The notes beneath the pieces are model-generated. The model ran no database searches. It was not told the origin of the DNA and worked only from the letters and a program-made list of their open reading frames with translations. From Aestuariicoccus sp032586235 (GTDB lineage: Bacteria > Pseudomonadota > Alphaproteobacteria > Rhodobacterales > Rhodobacteraceae): DNA of 64,000 nucleotides. The position numbers and the translations under genes were made by a program. Positions 16,666-24,669 of the stretch are shown piece after piece. The DNA lies in NCBI RefSeq assembly GCF_032586235.1, contig NZ_JAWHTD010000004.1:1-64000 (forward strand). Reading direction: 5' to 3'. Every line of letters starts with the position of its first letter. The stretch's first letter is position 1.

Positions 16666-17564
16666 TGCTGACGGCCGACGCGGCCTTTGCCGCCTACGAG
16701 GCCGTCCGCCCCCGGCTGCCCGCGGCCGTGCCGCCGGGGCAGGCCGCGCGGCGGGTGGCGACGCTCGATGCGGTGGCCGATCTTTTCGACGTGTTCCTGC
16801 TGGATGCCTTCGGGGTGCTGAACATCGGCGAAACGGCGATCCCCGGCACCGCCGAGCGGATCGAGGGGCTGCGCCGCGCGGGCAAGCGCGTGCTGGTGGT
16901 GTCGAACGCCGCCAGCGTGCCTTTGGCCGAACTCGAGCGCAAATACCGTCGGCTAGGATACGATTTCGCGCCCGAGGACATCATCACCAGCCGCGCGGCG
17001 ATGGCGGCCGCGCTCGGCGCGATGGCCCCGCGGGACTGGGGCGTCATGGGTGCCGAACCCGCCCGCTTCGACGATCTGGGCGACCTGCGGCTGACCCTGC
17101 TGGCCGAGGACCGCGCGGCCTATGACGCCGCCGAGGGCTTTTTGCTGATCGGCAGCGGTGCCTGGACCGAGGACCGGCAGGCGCTCCTCGAGGCCTCGCT
17201 GGGCGCCGCCCCGCGCCCCGTGCTGGTGGCCAACCCCGATATCGTCGCCCCGCGCGAGACCGGCTTTTCCGCCGAGCCGGGGCATTTCGCGCATCGGCTG
17301 GCCGACCGCCTGGGGCTTGCGCCCGCGTTCTACGGCAAGCCCTTCGCCAACATCTACGATCTTGTCTTCGCCCGGCTGGGCCCGGTCGACAAGGCCCGTG
17401 TGCTCATGGTCGGCGACAGCCTGCACACCGATATTCTGGGCGCGCAGGCGGCGGGGGTGCGCTCGGCCCTGGTGGCGGATTACGGCTTTTTCGCGGGGCA
17501 CGACGTCGAGGCCGCCATCGACCGCGCGGGCATCGTGCCGGACTTTGTGCTGGACCGCCCCTGA
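16662..17564 (+). CDS. HAD superfamily class IIA phosphatase
   Basis: A 300-residue cytoplasmic HAD hydrolase. The catalytic motif I reads FLLDAFGVL (nucleophile Asp, with the usual second Asp replaced by Phe-Gly as in some IIA members). VLVVSNAAS is motif II, and VLMVGDSLHTDILGA is motif IV, with the cap domain between them. The family includes NagD-like sugar and glycerol phosphatases. The start codon pair ATGATG at 16662 overlaps the phnE stop, so it belongs to the phn operon. Position suggests that it removes phosphate from the imported compound, which would fit a phosphate ester substrate. Confidence 0.82.
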   Translation: MMLTADAAFAAYEAVRPRLPAAVPPGQAARRVATLDAVADLFDVFLLDAFGVLNIGETAIPGTAERIEGLRRAGKRVLVVSNAASVPLAELERKYRRLGYDFAPEDIITSRAAMAAALGAMAPRDWGVMGAEPARFDDLGDLRLTLLAEDRAAYDAAEGFLLIGSGAWTEDRQALLEASLGAAPRPVLVANPDIVAPRETGFSAEPGHFAHRLADRLGLAPAFYGKPFANIYDLVFARLGPVDKARVLMVGDSLHTDILGAQAAGVRSALVADYGFFAGHDVEAAIDRAGIVPDFVLDRP

Positions 17565-17623
17565 GCGGTCCGAACGCGCGGGCGGCGCATCGCGCTTTGG
17601 GCGCAAATTGGCGCGAATACGCC

Positions 17624-17652
17624 TTGCACGTATGGGCTTCGGCGCATAGAAG
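17624..17652 (+). promoter_or_regulatory. Candidate sigma-70-type promoter for trigger factor
   Basis: TTGCAC (17624-17629), a 17-base spacer and TAGAAG (17647-17652) lie about 57 bp before the tig start codon. Match to the consensus is moderate. There is no promoter evidence beyond spacing and position. Confidence 0.35.
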
Positions 17653-17708
17653 ACCCCAAATTTGACAGGCCCGGGCGCATCCGCCCCGGCGAAGCTATGG
17701 GGAATTGA

Positions 17709-19040
17709 ATGCAGGTCACCGAGACGCTGAACGAAGGTCTGAAGCGCGGCTATGCCATCACCGTGACGGCGGCCGAGCTGGACGCCAAGGTCAACGAAAA
17801 GCTGGCCGAAGCCCAGCCCGACATCGAAATGAAGGGCTTTCGCAAGGGCAAGGTGCCGATGCCGCTGCTCAAAAAGCAGTTCGGTCAGCGCCTGCTGGGC
17901 GAGTCGATGCAGGAAGCCATCGACGGCGCGATGAACGAGCATTTCGAAAAGTCGGGCGACCGCCCCGCGCTTCAGCCCGAGGTCAAGATGACCAACGAGG
18001 ACTGGAAAGAAGGCGACGACGTTAAGGTCGAAATGTCCTACGAGGCGCTGCCCGAGGTGCCCGAGATCGACTTCACCCAGATCAAGGTGGAAAAGCTGGT
18101 CGCCAAGGCAGACGACGCCTCGGTGGACGAGGCGCTGGCGAACCTGGCCGAGACCGCGCAGGACTTCAAGGACCGCAAGAAGGGCACCAAGGCCAAAGAC
18201 GGCGACCAGGTCGTGATCGACTTCGTCGGCAAGGTCGACGGCGAGGCGTTCGACGGCGGCTCGGCCGAGGATTACCCGCTGGTGCTGGGCTCGAACTCGT
18301 TCATTCCCGGCTTCGAGGAACAACTGGTCGGCGTGAAGGTCGGTGAGGAAAAGGCCGTCGAGGTCGCCTTCCCCGAGGAATACGGCGCCGAGAACCTGGC
18401 CGGCAAGGCCGCGGTCTTTGACGTGACCGTCAAGGCCGTCAAGGAGCCCGTCGCCGCCGAGATCAACGACGAACTGGCCACCAAGTTCGGCGCCGAGGAT
18501 CTGGAGGCCCTCAAAGGCCAGATCCGCGAGCGGCTCGAGGCCGAATACGTCGGCGCCGCCCGCGCGGTGATGAAGCGCGCCATGCTCGACAAGCTTGACG
18601 AAATGGTGTCGTTCGACCTGCCCCCCAGCCTGGTCGAGGCCGAGGCCAAGCAGATCGCGCATCAGCTCTGGCACGAGGAAAACCCTGACGTTCAGGGCCA
18701 CGATCACCCCGAGGTCGAGCCCACCGACGAACACACCAAGCTGGCAGAACGCCGCGTGCGTCTGGGCCTGCTGCTGGCCGAGCTGGGCCAGAAGGCCGAG
18801 GTCGAGGTGACCGACGCCGAGATGACCCAGGCGATCATGAACCAGGCGCGGCAATACCCGGGCCAGGAACGCGCGTTCTTCGACTTTGTGCGCCAGAACG
18901 CCCAGATGCAGCAGCAAATGCGTGCGCCGATCTTCGAGGACAAGGTCATCGACCACATCGCCGAGCAGGCCGAAGTGACCGAGAAAGAGGTCACCAAGGA
19001 CGAACTGCAAAAGGCGGTCGAAGAGCTGGAAGACGAATAA
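17709..19040 (+). CDS. tig: Trigger factor, ribosome-associated chaperone and prolyl isomerase
   Basis: A 443-residue trigger factor. The N-terminal ribosome-binding domain carries GFRKGKVPMPLLKKQFG, which contains the family's FRxGxxP signature. The middle FKBP-like PPIase domain is seen around KDGDQVVIDFVGKVDGEAFDGG, and the helical C-terminal substrate-binding arms follow. The C-terminus is acidic (EELEDE). Length is normal. It is a single-gene unit with a clear terminator behind it. It binds nascent chains at the ribosomal exit tunnel. Confidence 0.95.
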   Translation: MQVTETLNEGLKRGYAITVTAAELDAKVNEKLAEAQPDIEMKGFRKGKVPMPLLKKQFGQRLLGESMQEAIDGAMNEHFEKSGDRPALQPEVKMTNEDWKEGDDVKVEMSYEALPEVPEIDFTQIKVEKLVAKADDASVDEALANLAETAQDFKDRKKGTKAKDGDQVVIDFVGKVDGEAFDGGSAEDYPLVLGSNSFIPGFEEQLVGVKVGEEKAVEVAFPEEYGAENLAGKAAVFDVTVKAVKEPVAAEINDELATKFGAEDLEALKGQIRERLEAEYVGAARAVMKRAMLDKLDEMVSFDLPPSLVEAEAKQIAHQLWHEENPDVQGHDHPEVEPTDEHTKLAERRVRLGLLLAELGQKAEVEVTDAEMTQAIMNQARQYPGQERAFFDFVRQNAQMQQQMRAPIFEDKVIDHIAEQAEVTEKEVTKDELQKAVEELEDE

Positions 19041-19064
19041 GCGCCGCTCTTCGGGACAAACGCA

Positions 19065-19094
19065 AAGGCCGGGCGCGACAGCCCGGCCTTTTTT
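19065..19094 (+). terminator. Terminator after tig
   Basis: AAGGCCGGGC, loop GCGACA, GCCCGGCCTT form a perfect 10-bp stem and run into a T-tract. It lies 24 bases after the tig stop, between tig and the convergent luxI gene, and could serve both directions. Confidence 0.85.
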
Positions 19095-19188
19095 GTTCCG
19101 CTATGTGGCGTGACCCTTGGCGGAGATGTGCCGCTGCCCGTCGGCCCGGGCAGCGGCCTTTTCGTGAGTGGTGGTCGACCGAAAGGTG

Positions 19189-20049
19189 TCAGAAGTTGCA
19201 GTTCGGCACGGCCGCTTTCATGGCGAATGTCTCTTCGAGAACCTTCATCAGCGCCTCGGCCGCGCGGCGTTCTTCCTCGGTGTCGGCAGAGGCGATCTGG
19301 TCCTGGCAGTATTGCATCAGGTCCGCAGGCCGGATCTTTTGCTTGGGCGGCGTCGTGGTCTTTTCGGTCGGGAAAGCGACTACGTTTGTGCCCGTTTCGG
19401 GATTGTCGGCCAGTGCGTCGGCCTCTTCCGGCGTCGCGAAGACGTCGCCGTCAATGCCCGAATGTGCGCGGATGCCCGCGACGCGTTCGGGGGAACAATC
19501 GAGAAGTCCGGCCATGGCCACCACCTTTCCCATTGGAGTTGCTTGGCCCAGATAATCGTAGGGCGCATTGTTGGAGCGTATCATCACGCGGTTCATCACC
19601 GGGTCCATCACGGCGACGGCGTCCCTGACGCCAGCCTCCATCGCGTATTCGAAGGCGCCGATCATCACCTCGCTGGTGACATATGAAATCGAGTTCCGCC
19701 CGCGTCCGCCGCGCTTGAGCCGGTCGGCGTCGACGCAGAATCGGGTCGCCTCCCAGACCTGCGGGTCGCGAAGCGGGGATTCACCCCCCAGAATTTCGTG
19801 GAAGACGTCGGCCAGCATGTGCGGCCCCGTCGTTTGCAGCAGGCGCATACAGCCGACGACCTGCCGGTCGTCATCGACCGAAATCAGATAGGCCGGATCG
19901 AGATGGTCGAACTGGTCGATCTCCATGCCGTTCTCGACTTCGACCTCCCAGCCGAGCCGGTCGCGGAAGACGCGCGCGCGCAGCCGGAACGTGTCTTCCA
20001 GAAGGGTGGTGTATTCGTTTCGGTTGAGTCCATCTACGACTATGATCAT
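19189..20049 (-). CDS. luxI: Acyl-homoserine-lactone synthase, LuxI family
   Basis: A 286-residue LuxI-type autoinducer synthase. Conserved stretches are FRLRARVFRDRLGWEV, DQFDHLDPAYLI, VVGCMRLLQTTGPHML and WEATRFCVD, which hold the invariant Arg, Trp, Asp and Glu residues of the family. The enzyme makes N-acyl homoserine lactones from SAM and acyl-ACP. It is longer than the usual 200-220 residues. The extra C-terminal segment from about residue 215 is hydrophilic and ends in a helical EEERRAAEALMKVLEETFA stretch. An AGGGG site lies 8 bases before the ATG. It follows the luxR gene on the same strand. Confidence 0.9.
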   Translation of the reverse strand: MIIVVDGLNRNEYTTLLEDTFRLRARVFRDRLGWEVEVENGMEIDQFDHLDPAYLISVDDDRQVVGCMRLLQTTGPHMLADVFHEILGGESPLRDPQVWEATRFCVDADRLKRGGRGRNSISYVTSEVMIGAFEYAMEAGVRDAVAVMDPVMNRVMIRSNNAPYDYLGQATPMGKVVAMAGLLDCSPERVAGIRAHSGIDGDVFATPEEADALADNPETGTNVVAFPTEKTTTPPKQKIRPADLMQYCQDQIASADTEEERRAAEALMKVLEETFAMKAAVPNCNF

Positions 20050-20113
20050 TGTGTTATCCCCTGAGTGTGTCGTTAAGAGCCTGTGAACAGCCTACGACAA
20101 CTCGGGAATAACG

Positions 20114-20133
20114 CTATTGGGGGTATCCCGTAG
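20114..20133. promoter_or_regulatory. Candidate lux-box-like dyad upstream of luxI
   Basis: CTATTGGGGGTATCCCGTAG is a 20-base imperfect dyad (6 of 10 positions pair between halves). It is centred about 75 bases upstream of the luxI start codon, where a LuxR dimer site is expected. A second short dyad, CTGTGAACAG, lies at 20081-20090. Neither is proven. Confidence 0.3.
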
Positions 20134-20153
20134 CCGGGGGATTCTCGCCGATC

Positions 20154-20855
20154 TCAGCCTGGCTCGATCATGCCAAGCGCGATGCCACGGCCCACCGCTT
20201 GCGCGGTTGTGAGCGCGCGCAGCTTGGTGCGGGCGGATCTGAGATGCACTTCGACGGTGCGGTGCGAGATGGTCAGGATGTCGGCGATGTCCTGCTGCAT
20301 CTTGCCCATGGCGCACCATTGCAGGATTTCCACCTCGCGTTGCGACAGGGCCTGATGCCCCAGCGCGGCGATCAGCGTGCCCGACTGGATCACGCTGTCA
20401 TGGATGTGCACGGCGGCGACCTGAAGGTTGCCGATCACCTTCTGTTTCAGCTGCAGCCACTCGGTATCGCCGCAATCGCGCGTCACGCTCAGCAGGCCGC
20501 AATCGCCGAAGGGGCCCCGGATGGGAACGGTCAGGCCGCGTTTCGAGATGCCGAATTCCCCGGCGTCGTCGAACACCCGGTTGAAGTTCCGGTCACGGCG
20601 AAAGCGCGACCAGTCCACCGGCGCGATGCTGCGCGCCGAGGTATAGAGCGTGGGATCGACCTCGTGCATCTGGCTCTGGCCGTAATGCCGCTTCCATTCG
20701 TCGGGATAGGTCGCATAGCCCAGCACATCGCCGGTGAGCGGGTTTGCGGTCGCATAGGACGCGTAGTCGAACTCCAGCTCGTCGCAGAGTTTCGCAAGGT
20801 ATCTGTCATAACGGGCTTCGTCACCCGCATGATCCGCAAGATCGATCAGTTCCAT
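20154..20855 (-). CDS. luxR: LuxR-family autoinducer-binding transcriptional regulator
   Basis: A 233-residue quorum-sensing regulator. The autoinducer domain keeps the ligand-contacting residues of TraR/LuxR in order: W and Y in DEWKRHYG, D in EVDPTLY and W in VDWSRFR. The C-terminal LuxR helix-turn-helix is ALSQREVEILQWCAMGKMQQ followed by DIADILTISHRTVEVHLRSA. All this supports an AHL-responsive receptor rather than a solo LuxR without ligand. It begins 23 bp after the XRE gene stop and ends 104 bp before luxI, all in one direction. Confidence 0.9.
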   Translation of the reverse strand: MELIDLADHAGDEARYDRYLAKLCDELEFDYASYATANPLTGDVLGYATYPDEWKRHYGQSQMHEVDPTLYTSARSIAPVDWSRFRRDRNFNRVFDDAGEFGISKRGLTVPIRGPFGDCGLLSVTRDCGDTEWLQLKQKVIGNLQVAAVHIHDSVIQSGTLIAALGHQALSQREVEILQWCAMGKMQQDIADILTISHRTVEVHLRSARTKLRALTTAQAVGRGIALGMIEPG

Positions 20856-20878
20856 GCAGCCCCTTTCCCCGGGCGCGG

Positions 20879-21268
20879 TCAGTTCGATTTGGTCAGGTTG
20901 ACCTGATTGGACTCGTTAGACAAGGAACGCAAGAAACTCACCAAAGCTTTCTTCTGATTATCCGATAACGTGTCGACCAATTCAACCACATCCCTATGGC
21001 GCGATCCGCTGCGCCCGTCGAAACGGGCGCTGCATAAGCTGTCGGCGTCGTCGTCCTGCTCGAAAAAGAAGGTCACCGGCACTTCGAGAACACGCGCGAT
21101 CAGCCACAGCCGCGAGGCCGCAACCCGGTTTTGCCCGCTTTCATACTTTTGGATCTGCTGAAAGCGGACGTCTATTTGTTCAGCCAGGTCCGATTGCGTC
21201 ATCCGCAGGGCCTGCCTGCGTTGCTTGATGCGCCGCCCGACCAGGGCGTCGATGGTACTCGTCAACAT
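20879..21268 (-). CDS. XRE-family helix-turn-helix regulator
   Basis: A 129-residue Cro/CI-like DNA-binding protein. The helix-turn-helix is in the first 65 residues (RIKQRRQALRMTQSDLAEQI then QQIQKYESGQNRVAASRLW), followed by VLEVPVTFFFEQ and a C-terminal tail ending in helical DNQKKALVSFLRSLS. The layout matches short alphaproteobacterial XRE regulators. I chose the ATG at 21268 because GAGGT lies just before it. The gene is 23 bp upstream of luxR, so they are probably cotranscribed, and it may set the level of the quorum-sensing genes. Confidence 0.82.
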   Translation of the reverse strand: MLTSTIDALVGRRIKQRRQALRMTQSDLAEQIDVRFQQIQKYESGQNRVAASRLWLIARVLEVPVTFFFEQDDDADSLCSARFDGRSGSRHRDVVELVDTLSDNQKKALVSFLRSLSNESNQVNLTKSN

Positions 21269-21384
21269 TAGATACCTCACAAGTCACTGAACTTTACACG
21301 GTTGTACCGATAATCGTGGCATCCCTTTGACGCGAGGGCAAGGAATACGTAGCTTTGTGGCCATATGGGCAGAAAACGAACAAA

Positions 21385-21417
21385 AAGAGGCCGCACAATG
21401 GGTTGTGCGGCCTCTTT
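21385..21417 (-). terminator. Terminator after rplI
   Basis: AAGAGGCCGCACAA, loop TGGG, TTGTGCGGCCTCTT form a perfect 14-bp stem. Read on the minus strand it is followed by a T-run, 20 bases after the rplI stop. The plus-strand side also has TTT, so it may be bidirectional. Confidence 0.85.
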
Positions 21418-21437
21418 GATGTCACAAAAAGTGGCGA

Positions 21438-22067
21438 TCAGTCGTCGCTGTCGTCCCGGGCGGGGGTCTCTTCGGTCTCGACCGTCTCGGCCAGCTCTTC
21501 GTCTTCCGAGGTCGCGGCTCCGATGTCCTCGAAAAGCTCGGCGATCTCGAATTCCGCGGCGGCCTCTTCCTCGGCGGCCAGTTCCTGGATCGACTTGCCC
21601 GACGCCTGCAGCTCGGCCTCTTCGGGCGAGCGGGCAACGTTCAGCTCCATCGTGACCATGACCTCGGGGTGAAGGTGCACCTCGACGGTGTGCAGGCCCA
21701 GCTCTTTGATGGGCTGGCGGATCACGACCTGCTTGCGGTCGATCGAGAAGCCGGCCTCGGTGGCCACGTCCGCGGCGTCACGGGTGGTGACCGAGCCGTA
21801 GAGGTTGCCGCCGTCCGAGGCGGAGCGAATCACCACGAACTGCTGACCGTCGAGCTTTTCGCCCAACGCCTCGGCTTCCTTGCGGGTTTCGAGGTTGCGG
21901 GCTTCGAGCTGCGCTTTCTGCGTCTCGAATTGCGCGATGTTCTCTTTCGAGGCGGTCAGCGCCTTGCCCTGCAGCAGCAGGTAGTTGCGCGCATAGCCGG
22001 GCTTGACGTCGACGACGTCGCCCATCTGGCCCAGCTTGGCCACGCGTTCCAGAAGGATCACTTGCAT
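21438..22067 (-). CDS. rplI: 50S ribosomal protein L9
   Basis: A 209-residue L9. The N-terminal rRNA-binding domain starts MQVILLERVAKLGQMGD and includes VKPGYARNYLLLQGKA. The long connecting helix and the C-terminal domain (SDGGNLYGSVTTRD, VEVHLHPEV) follow. It is about 60 residues longer than E. coli L9; the extra C-terminal part is very acidic (EEEAAAEFEIAELFED and a DDSDD end), as in other Rhodobacteraceae. Third gene of rpsF-rpsR-rplI. Confidence 0.95.
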   Translation of the reverse strand: MQVILLERVAKLGQMGDVVDVKPGYARNYLLLQGKALTASKENIAQFETQKAQLEARNLETRKEAEALGEKLDGQQFVVIRSASDGGNLYGSVTTRDAADVATEAGFSIDRKQVVIRQPIKELGLHTVEVHLHPEVMVTMELNVARSPEEAELQASGKSIQELAAEEEAAAEFEIAELFEDIGAATSEDEELAETVETEETPARDDSDD

Positions 22068-22079
22068 GTGCCTGTCTCC

Positions 22080-22307
22080 TTATTTCACGGCGTAGGGCAG
22101 CAGGGCGAGGAAGCGGGCGCGCTTGATGGCGCGGGCCAGTTCACGCTGCTTCTTGGCCGATACGGCGGTGATGCGCGAAGGCACGATCTTGCCGCGCTCG
22201 CTGATGTAGCGCTGCAGCAGCTTCGTGTCCTTGTAGTCGATCTTGGGTGCATTGTCGCCCGAGAAGGGGCAGACCTTGCGGCGGCGGAAAAACGGTTTTG
22301 CAGCCAT
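22080..22307 (-). CDS. rpsR: 30S ribosomal protein S18
   Basis: A 75-residue S18 of normal length with family stretches [29 protein letters not shown] and [20 protein letters not shown]. It binds the platform of the small subunit together with S6. It lies 25 bp downstream of rpsF and 12 bp upstream of rplI in the usual order. Confidence 0.96.
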
Positions 22308-22332
22308 AGGTTATATCCTCTTCTTCAGGTGA

Positions 22333-22689
22333 TCAGTTGCGGCGTTCGCGGCGGTCGCCACGTTCGTCGCGCTTCTGCATCTGGACCGAGGGGCCTTCGT
22401 CGTGGGCGTCGACCTTGATGGTCAAGACGCGCATCACGTCGTCATGCAGACGCATCAGGCGCTCCATCTCCTGCACGGCGGATGCGGGGGCATCGGTGCG
22501 CAGATAGGCGTAGTGGCCCTTGCGGTTCTTGTTGATCTTGTAGGCCATCGTCTTGACGCCCCAGTATTCCTGCTCGACCAGCTTTCCGCCGTTGTCGGCC
22601 AGGACGGTGCCGAAATGTTCGATAAGGCCTTCGGCTTGCGTGTTGGACAAGTCCTGACGCGCAATAAAGACATGCTCATAAAGCGGCAT
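22333..22689 (-). CDS. rpsF: 30S ribosomal protein S6
   Basis: A 118-residue S6 starting MPLYEHVFIARQDLS, with the ferredoxin-like fold features YWGVKTMAYKINKNRKGHY and MRLHDDVMRVLTIKV. A charged C-terminal tail (QKRDERGDRRERRN) is typical of the family. It leads the rpsF-rpsR-rplI operon. The long open frame upstream of the ATG at 22689 has no S6 homology and was excluded; GGAG lies a few bases before this ATG. Confidence 0.95.
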   Translation of the reverse strand: MPLYEHVFIARQDLSNTQAEGLIEHFGTVLADNGGKLVEQEYWGVKTMAYKINKNRKGHYAYLRTDAPASAVQEMERLMRLHDDVMRVLTIKVDAHDEGPSVQMQKRDERGDRRERRN

Positions 22690-22931
22690 GCGTGCTCCAT
22701 TTCTATCCGGGCGCATTTCAAAGGGCGCGGCTGCCAGACCTTTCGCGCCGGCCCACGAGAGACTGCGCGGTTCAAACGTTTCTGCGAAAGGCGAGGCTCC
22801 GTATACACGGATTGCGGTGCGGCGCAAGGGCGGCGGGTTTCCGCCGGGGCGGGGCATTGCCCGGGGCCTTGCCGCATTCGCGCCATCATTCGGCGGGACG
22901 GTCAAGGGTACACGAGTAACCGGAGAGTCCC

Positions 22932-23159
22932 ATGCCGTCCCGTGCCGGAAACGTCCGCCCCGATTTCGCCCGCATCCTCCTGTTGCGCCTGTGTCTGTCG
23001 ACTGCGGGATGGGCACTGGGGTTTTCGGCGTTCCTGTGGTGGCTGGCGCCGGGCCCGGGCGCGCTGCCGGAACTGTCGCTGCCGCGGCTGGGCCTGTCGC
23101 TGGCGATGCTGCTGGGGGGCCTGTGCTGTCTCGTGGCGGCCCATCCGTCCCGAGGCTGA
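22932..23159 (+). CDS. Small hypothetical membrane protein
   Basis: A 75-residue protein with two hydrophobic segments (about residues 15-38 and 52-69) separated by a PGPGALPELSLPRLG loop and a short arginine-rich N-terminus. GGAGAG lies 4-5 bases before the ATG. It does not resemble a family I know. It sits between the ribosomal operon (divergent) and the yceI gene. The codon bias is normal for the region, so I take it as real with moderate confidence. Confidence 0.5.
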   Translation: MPSRAGNVRPDFARILLLRLCLSTAGWALGFSAFLWWLAPGPGALPELSLPRLGLSLAMLLGGLCCLVAAHPSRG

Positions 23160-23262
23160 AACTCCTGTTCATCCCTGCACAGAAACTGCGGGTTTTCGTG
23201 CAATTGAGGCTTGGGCCCTGCCGATCACATACCTCCTCATATTTGAATTGGAGGTACGACCG

Positions 23263-23853
23263 ATGAAATCCCTGATCCTCGCCGCCGCCCTGGGCCTTGC
23301 GCCCTTGGCCGCCTATGCCAACAACAGCGCCACCGCCGGCGCCGAAACCTACGTTCTGGACGCCAGCCACAGCCAGATCGTCTTTTCCTACAACCATCTG
23401 GGCTATTCCACGACCTACGGCATGTTCTCGGGCTTCGACGGCACGATCCAGTTCGACCAGAACGCGCCCGAGAATTCCTCGGTCGAGGTTTCGTTCCCGG
23501 TGCGCACCATGCTGACCGGCTGGGAAGGCCGCTTCAATCACTTCATGTCGGCCGATTTCTTCGATGCCGCCGATGACGAGATGGTGACCTTCACCTCGAC
23601 CGCGATCGAGGTCACCGGCGACACCACCGCCGACATCACCGGCGATCTGACCCTCAACGGTGTCACTAAGCCGGTCGTCCTGGCCGCCACGCTGAACCAG
23701 CAGGGCAACCATCCGATGGAAAACAAGCCCTGGGCCGGGTTTGACGCCACCACGACGATCAAGCGCAGCGATTTCAACGTCGGCGCCTTTGCGCCCTTCG
23801 TGTCGGACGAGGTCGAAGTGATGATCTCGATCGAGGCAATGAAGGCCGACTAA
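23263..23853 (+). CDS. YceI-family periplasmic lipid-binding protein
   Basis: A 196-residue YceI protein. The Sec signal is residues 1-19 (cleaved after AAYA). The lipocalin-like domain contains YVLDASHSQIVFSYNHLGYS, GWEGRFNHFMSADFFDAA, TGDLTLNGVTKPVVL and FDATTTIKRSDFNVG. These proteins bind isoprenoid-type lipids in the periplasm. TTGGAGGT lies 9 bases before the ATG. Another YceI domain is fused to cytochrome b561 only 800 bp away (24670-25875). Confidence 0.88.
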   Translation: MKSLILAAALGLAPLAAYANNSATAGAETYVLDASHSQIVFSYNHLGYSTTYGMFSGFDGTIQFDQNAPENSSVEVSFPVRTMLTGWEGRFNHFMSADFFDAADDEMVTFTSTAIEVTGDTTADITGDLTLNGVTKPVVLAATLNQQGNHPMENKPWAGFDATTTIKRSDFNVGAFAPFVSDEVEVMISIEAMKAD

Positions 23854-23876
23854 GCTCCGCACTCACGGAATCTGCA

Positions 23877-23911
23877 AAACACCCCCGAAGCGCGGCTTCG
23901 GGGGTGTTTTC
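23877..23911. terminator. Bidirectional terminator between yceI and dddL
   Basis: ACACCCCCGAAGC, loop GCG, GCTTCGGGGGTGT form a long stem, followed by TTTT on the plus strand and preceded by AAA for the minus strand. It separates two convergent genes. Confidence 0.85.
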
Positions 23912-23917
23912 GTGCCG

Positions 23918-24604
23918 TCAGCCCTTGCGACGGGGGCGCGACAGACGCATTCCGGGCGCGTGCAGCATCTCTTCGGGTCCGGTCCAGGCATAGGCCAGAA
24001 GACAGGGCTCGCGGTCGCCGGTGGTGATGCGGTGTTCGTCGCCGGGGCTGTTGAGGATCAGCGAGCCGGGCGCATAGACCGCCGAGTTGTTCTCGGACCA
24101 GGCACCCGCGATCGAGATATAGCTTTCCTCGATGTCGCGGTGGCTGTGCTGGGGGTAGGTCGTCTTGGGCGCGAACAGCACGAACCCCAGGATCAGCCGT
24201 TCCGACAGCACCGGCCCGCGCGGGCCCAGCACCTCGCAATAGGCGTATTTCTGCGCCAGCCCCTTGGGCACCTTGTCATAACCGTATTCCCAGTTCAGCC
24301 GGTCGCGCACCTCGCGCAGGGCGCGGGCCATGCCCTGCATCGCGCCGCGCTCGCCCAGATCGAGCGCGCGGGCGAAATGCGCGGTCACCGGCTTGGTGCC
24401 GGCCGGGGTGACGGCGATCTCGGCATTTCCGGCGATCACCGCCGACAGCCGGTCGCGCACCCGCTTCATATGGCTGCGGATCGTGGTGCTGCCCCCGGCC
24501 GACCCTTGCCGGTAAAGCGATTCGAACTCGCGCAGCAGGTAGATCCAGTCGGGATTTTCGGTCAGCCGGCCAAGCGCCGGGGCGGATGGGGAAAGGTCTG
24601 TCAT
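23918..24604 (-). CDS. dddL: Dimethylsulfoniopropionate (DMSP) lyase, DddL type
   Basis: A 228-residue cupin protein matching DddL as I remember it. The C-terminal half holds the cupin metal site in PQHSHRDIEESYIS (two His, Glu and Tyr ligands) and the last His in GDEHRITTGD, flanked by the family stretches YGYDKVPKGLAQKYAYCEVL and LLAYAWTGPEEML. DddL cleaves DMSP into dimethyl sulfide and acrylate and is found in marine Rhodobacteraceae. I chose the ATG at 24604. No acrylate-utilisation (acuI, dmdA) genes are adjacent, so it stands alone. Other Ddd cupins (DddQ, DddW) are less similar in length and layout. Confidence 0.85.
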   Translation of the reverse strand: MTDLSPSAPALGRLTENPDWIYLLREFESLYRQGSAGGSTTIRSHMKRVRDRLSAVIAGNAEIAVTPAGTKPVTAHFARALDLGERGAMQGMARALREVRDRLNWEYGYDKVPKGLAQKYAYCEVLGPRGPVLSERLILGFVLFAPKTTYPQHSHRDIEESYISIAGAWSENNSAVYAPGSLILNSPGDEHRITTGDREPCLLAYAWTGPEEMLHAPGMRLSRPRRKG

Positions 24605-24669
24605 GGCGCACCTGCGGCAGTCGGGGGTCACGCCCCCTCAGAAAGCCAAACCGGCGCCGGGATCAAGAC

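Noticed and set aside
16953..19010. Long minus-strand frame of 685 residues
   Set aside because: Antisense to HAD and tig; Leu/Gly-rich composition without recognisable domains.
22690..23862. Upstream extension of the S6 gene to 509 residues
   Set aside because: The extension has no S6 homology and overlaps the divergent yceI gene; the ATG at 22689 has a good ribosome binding site.
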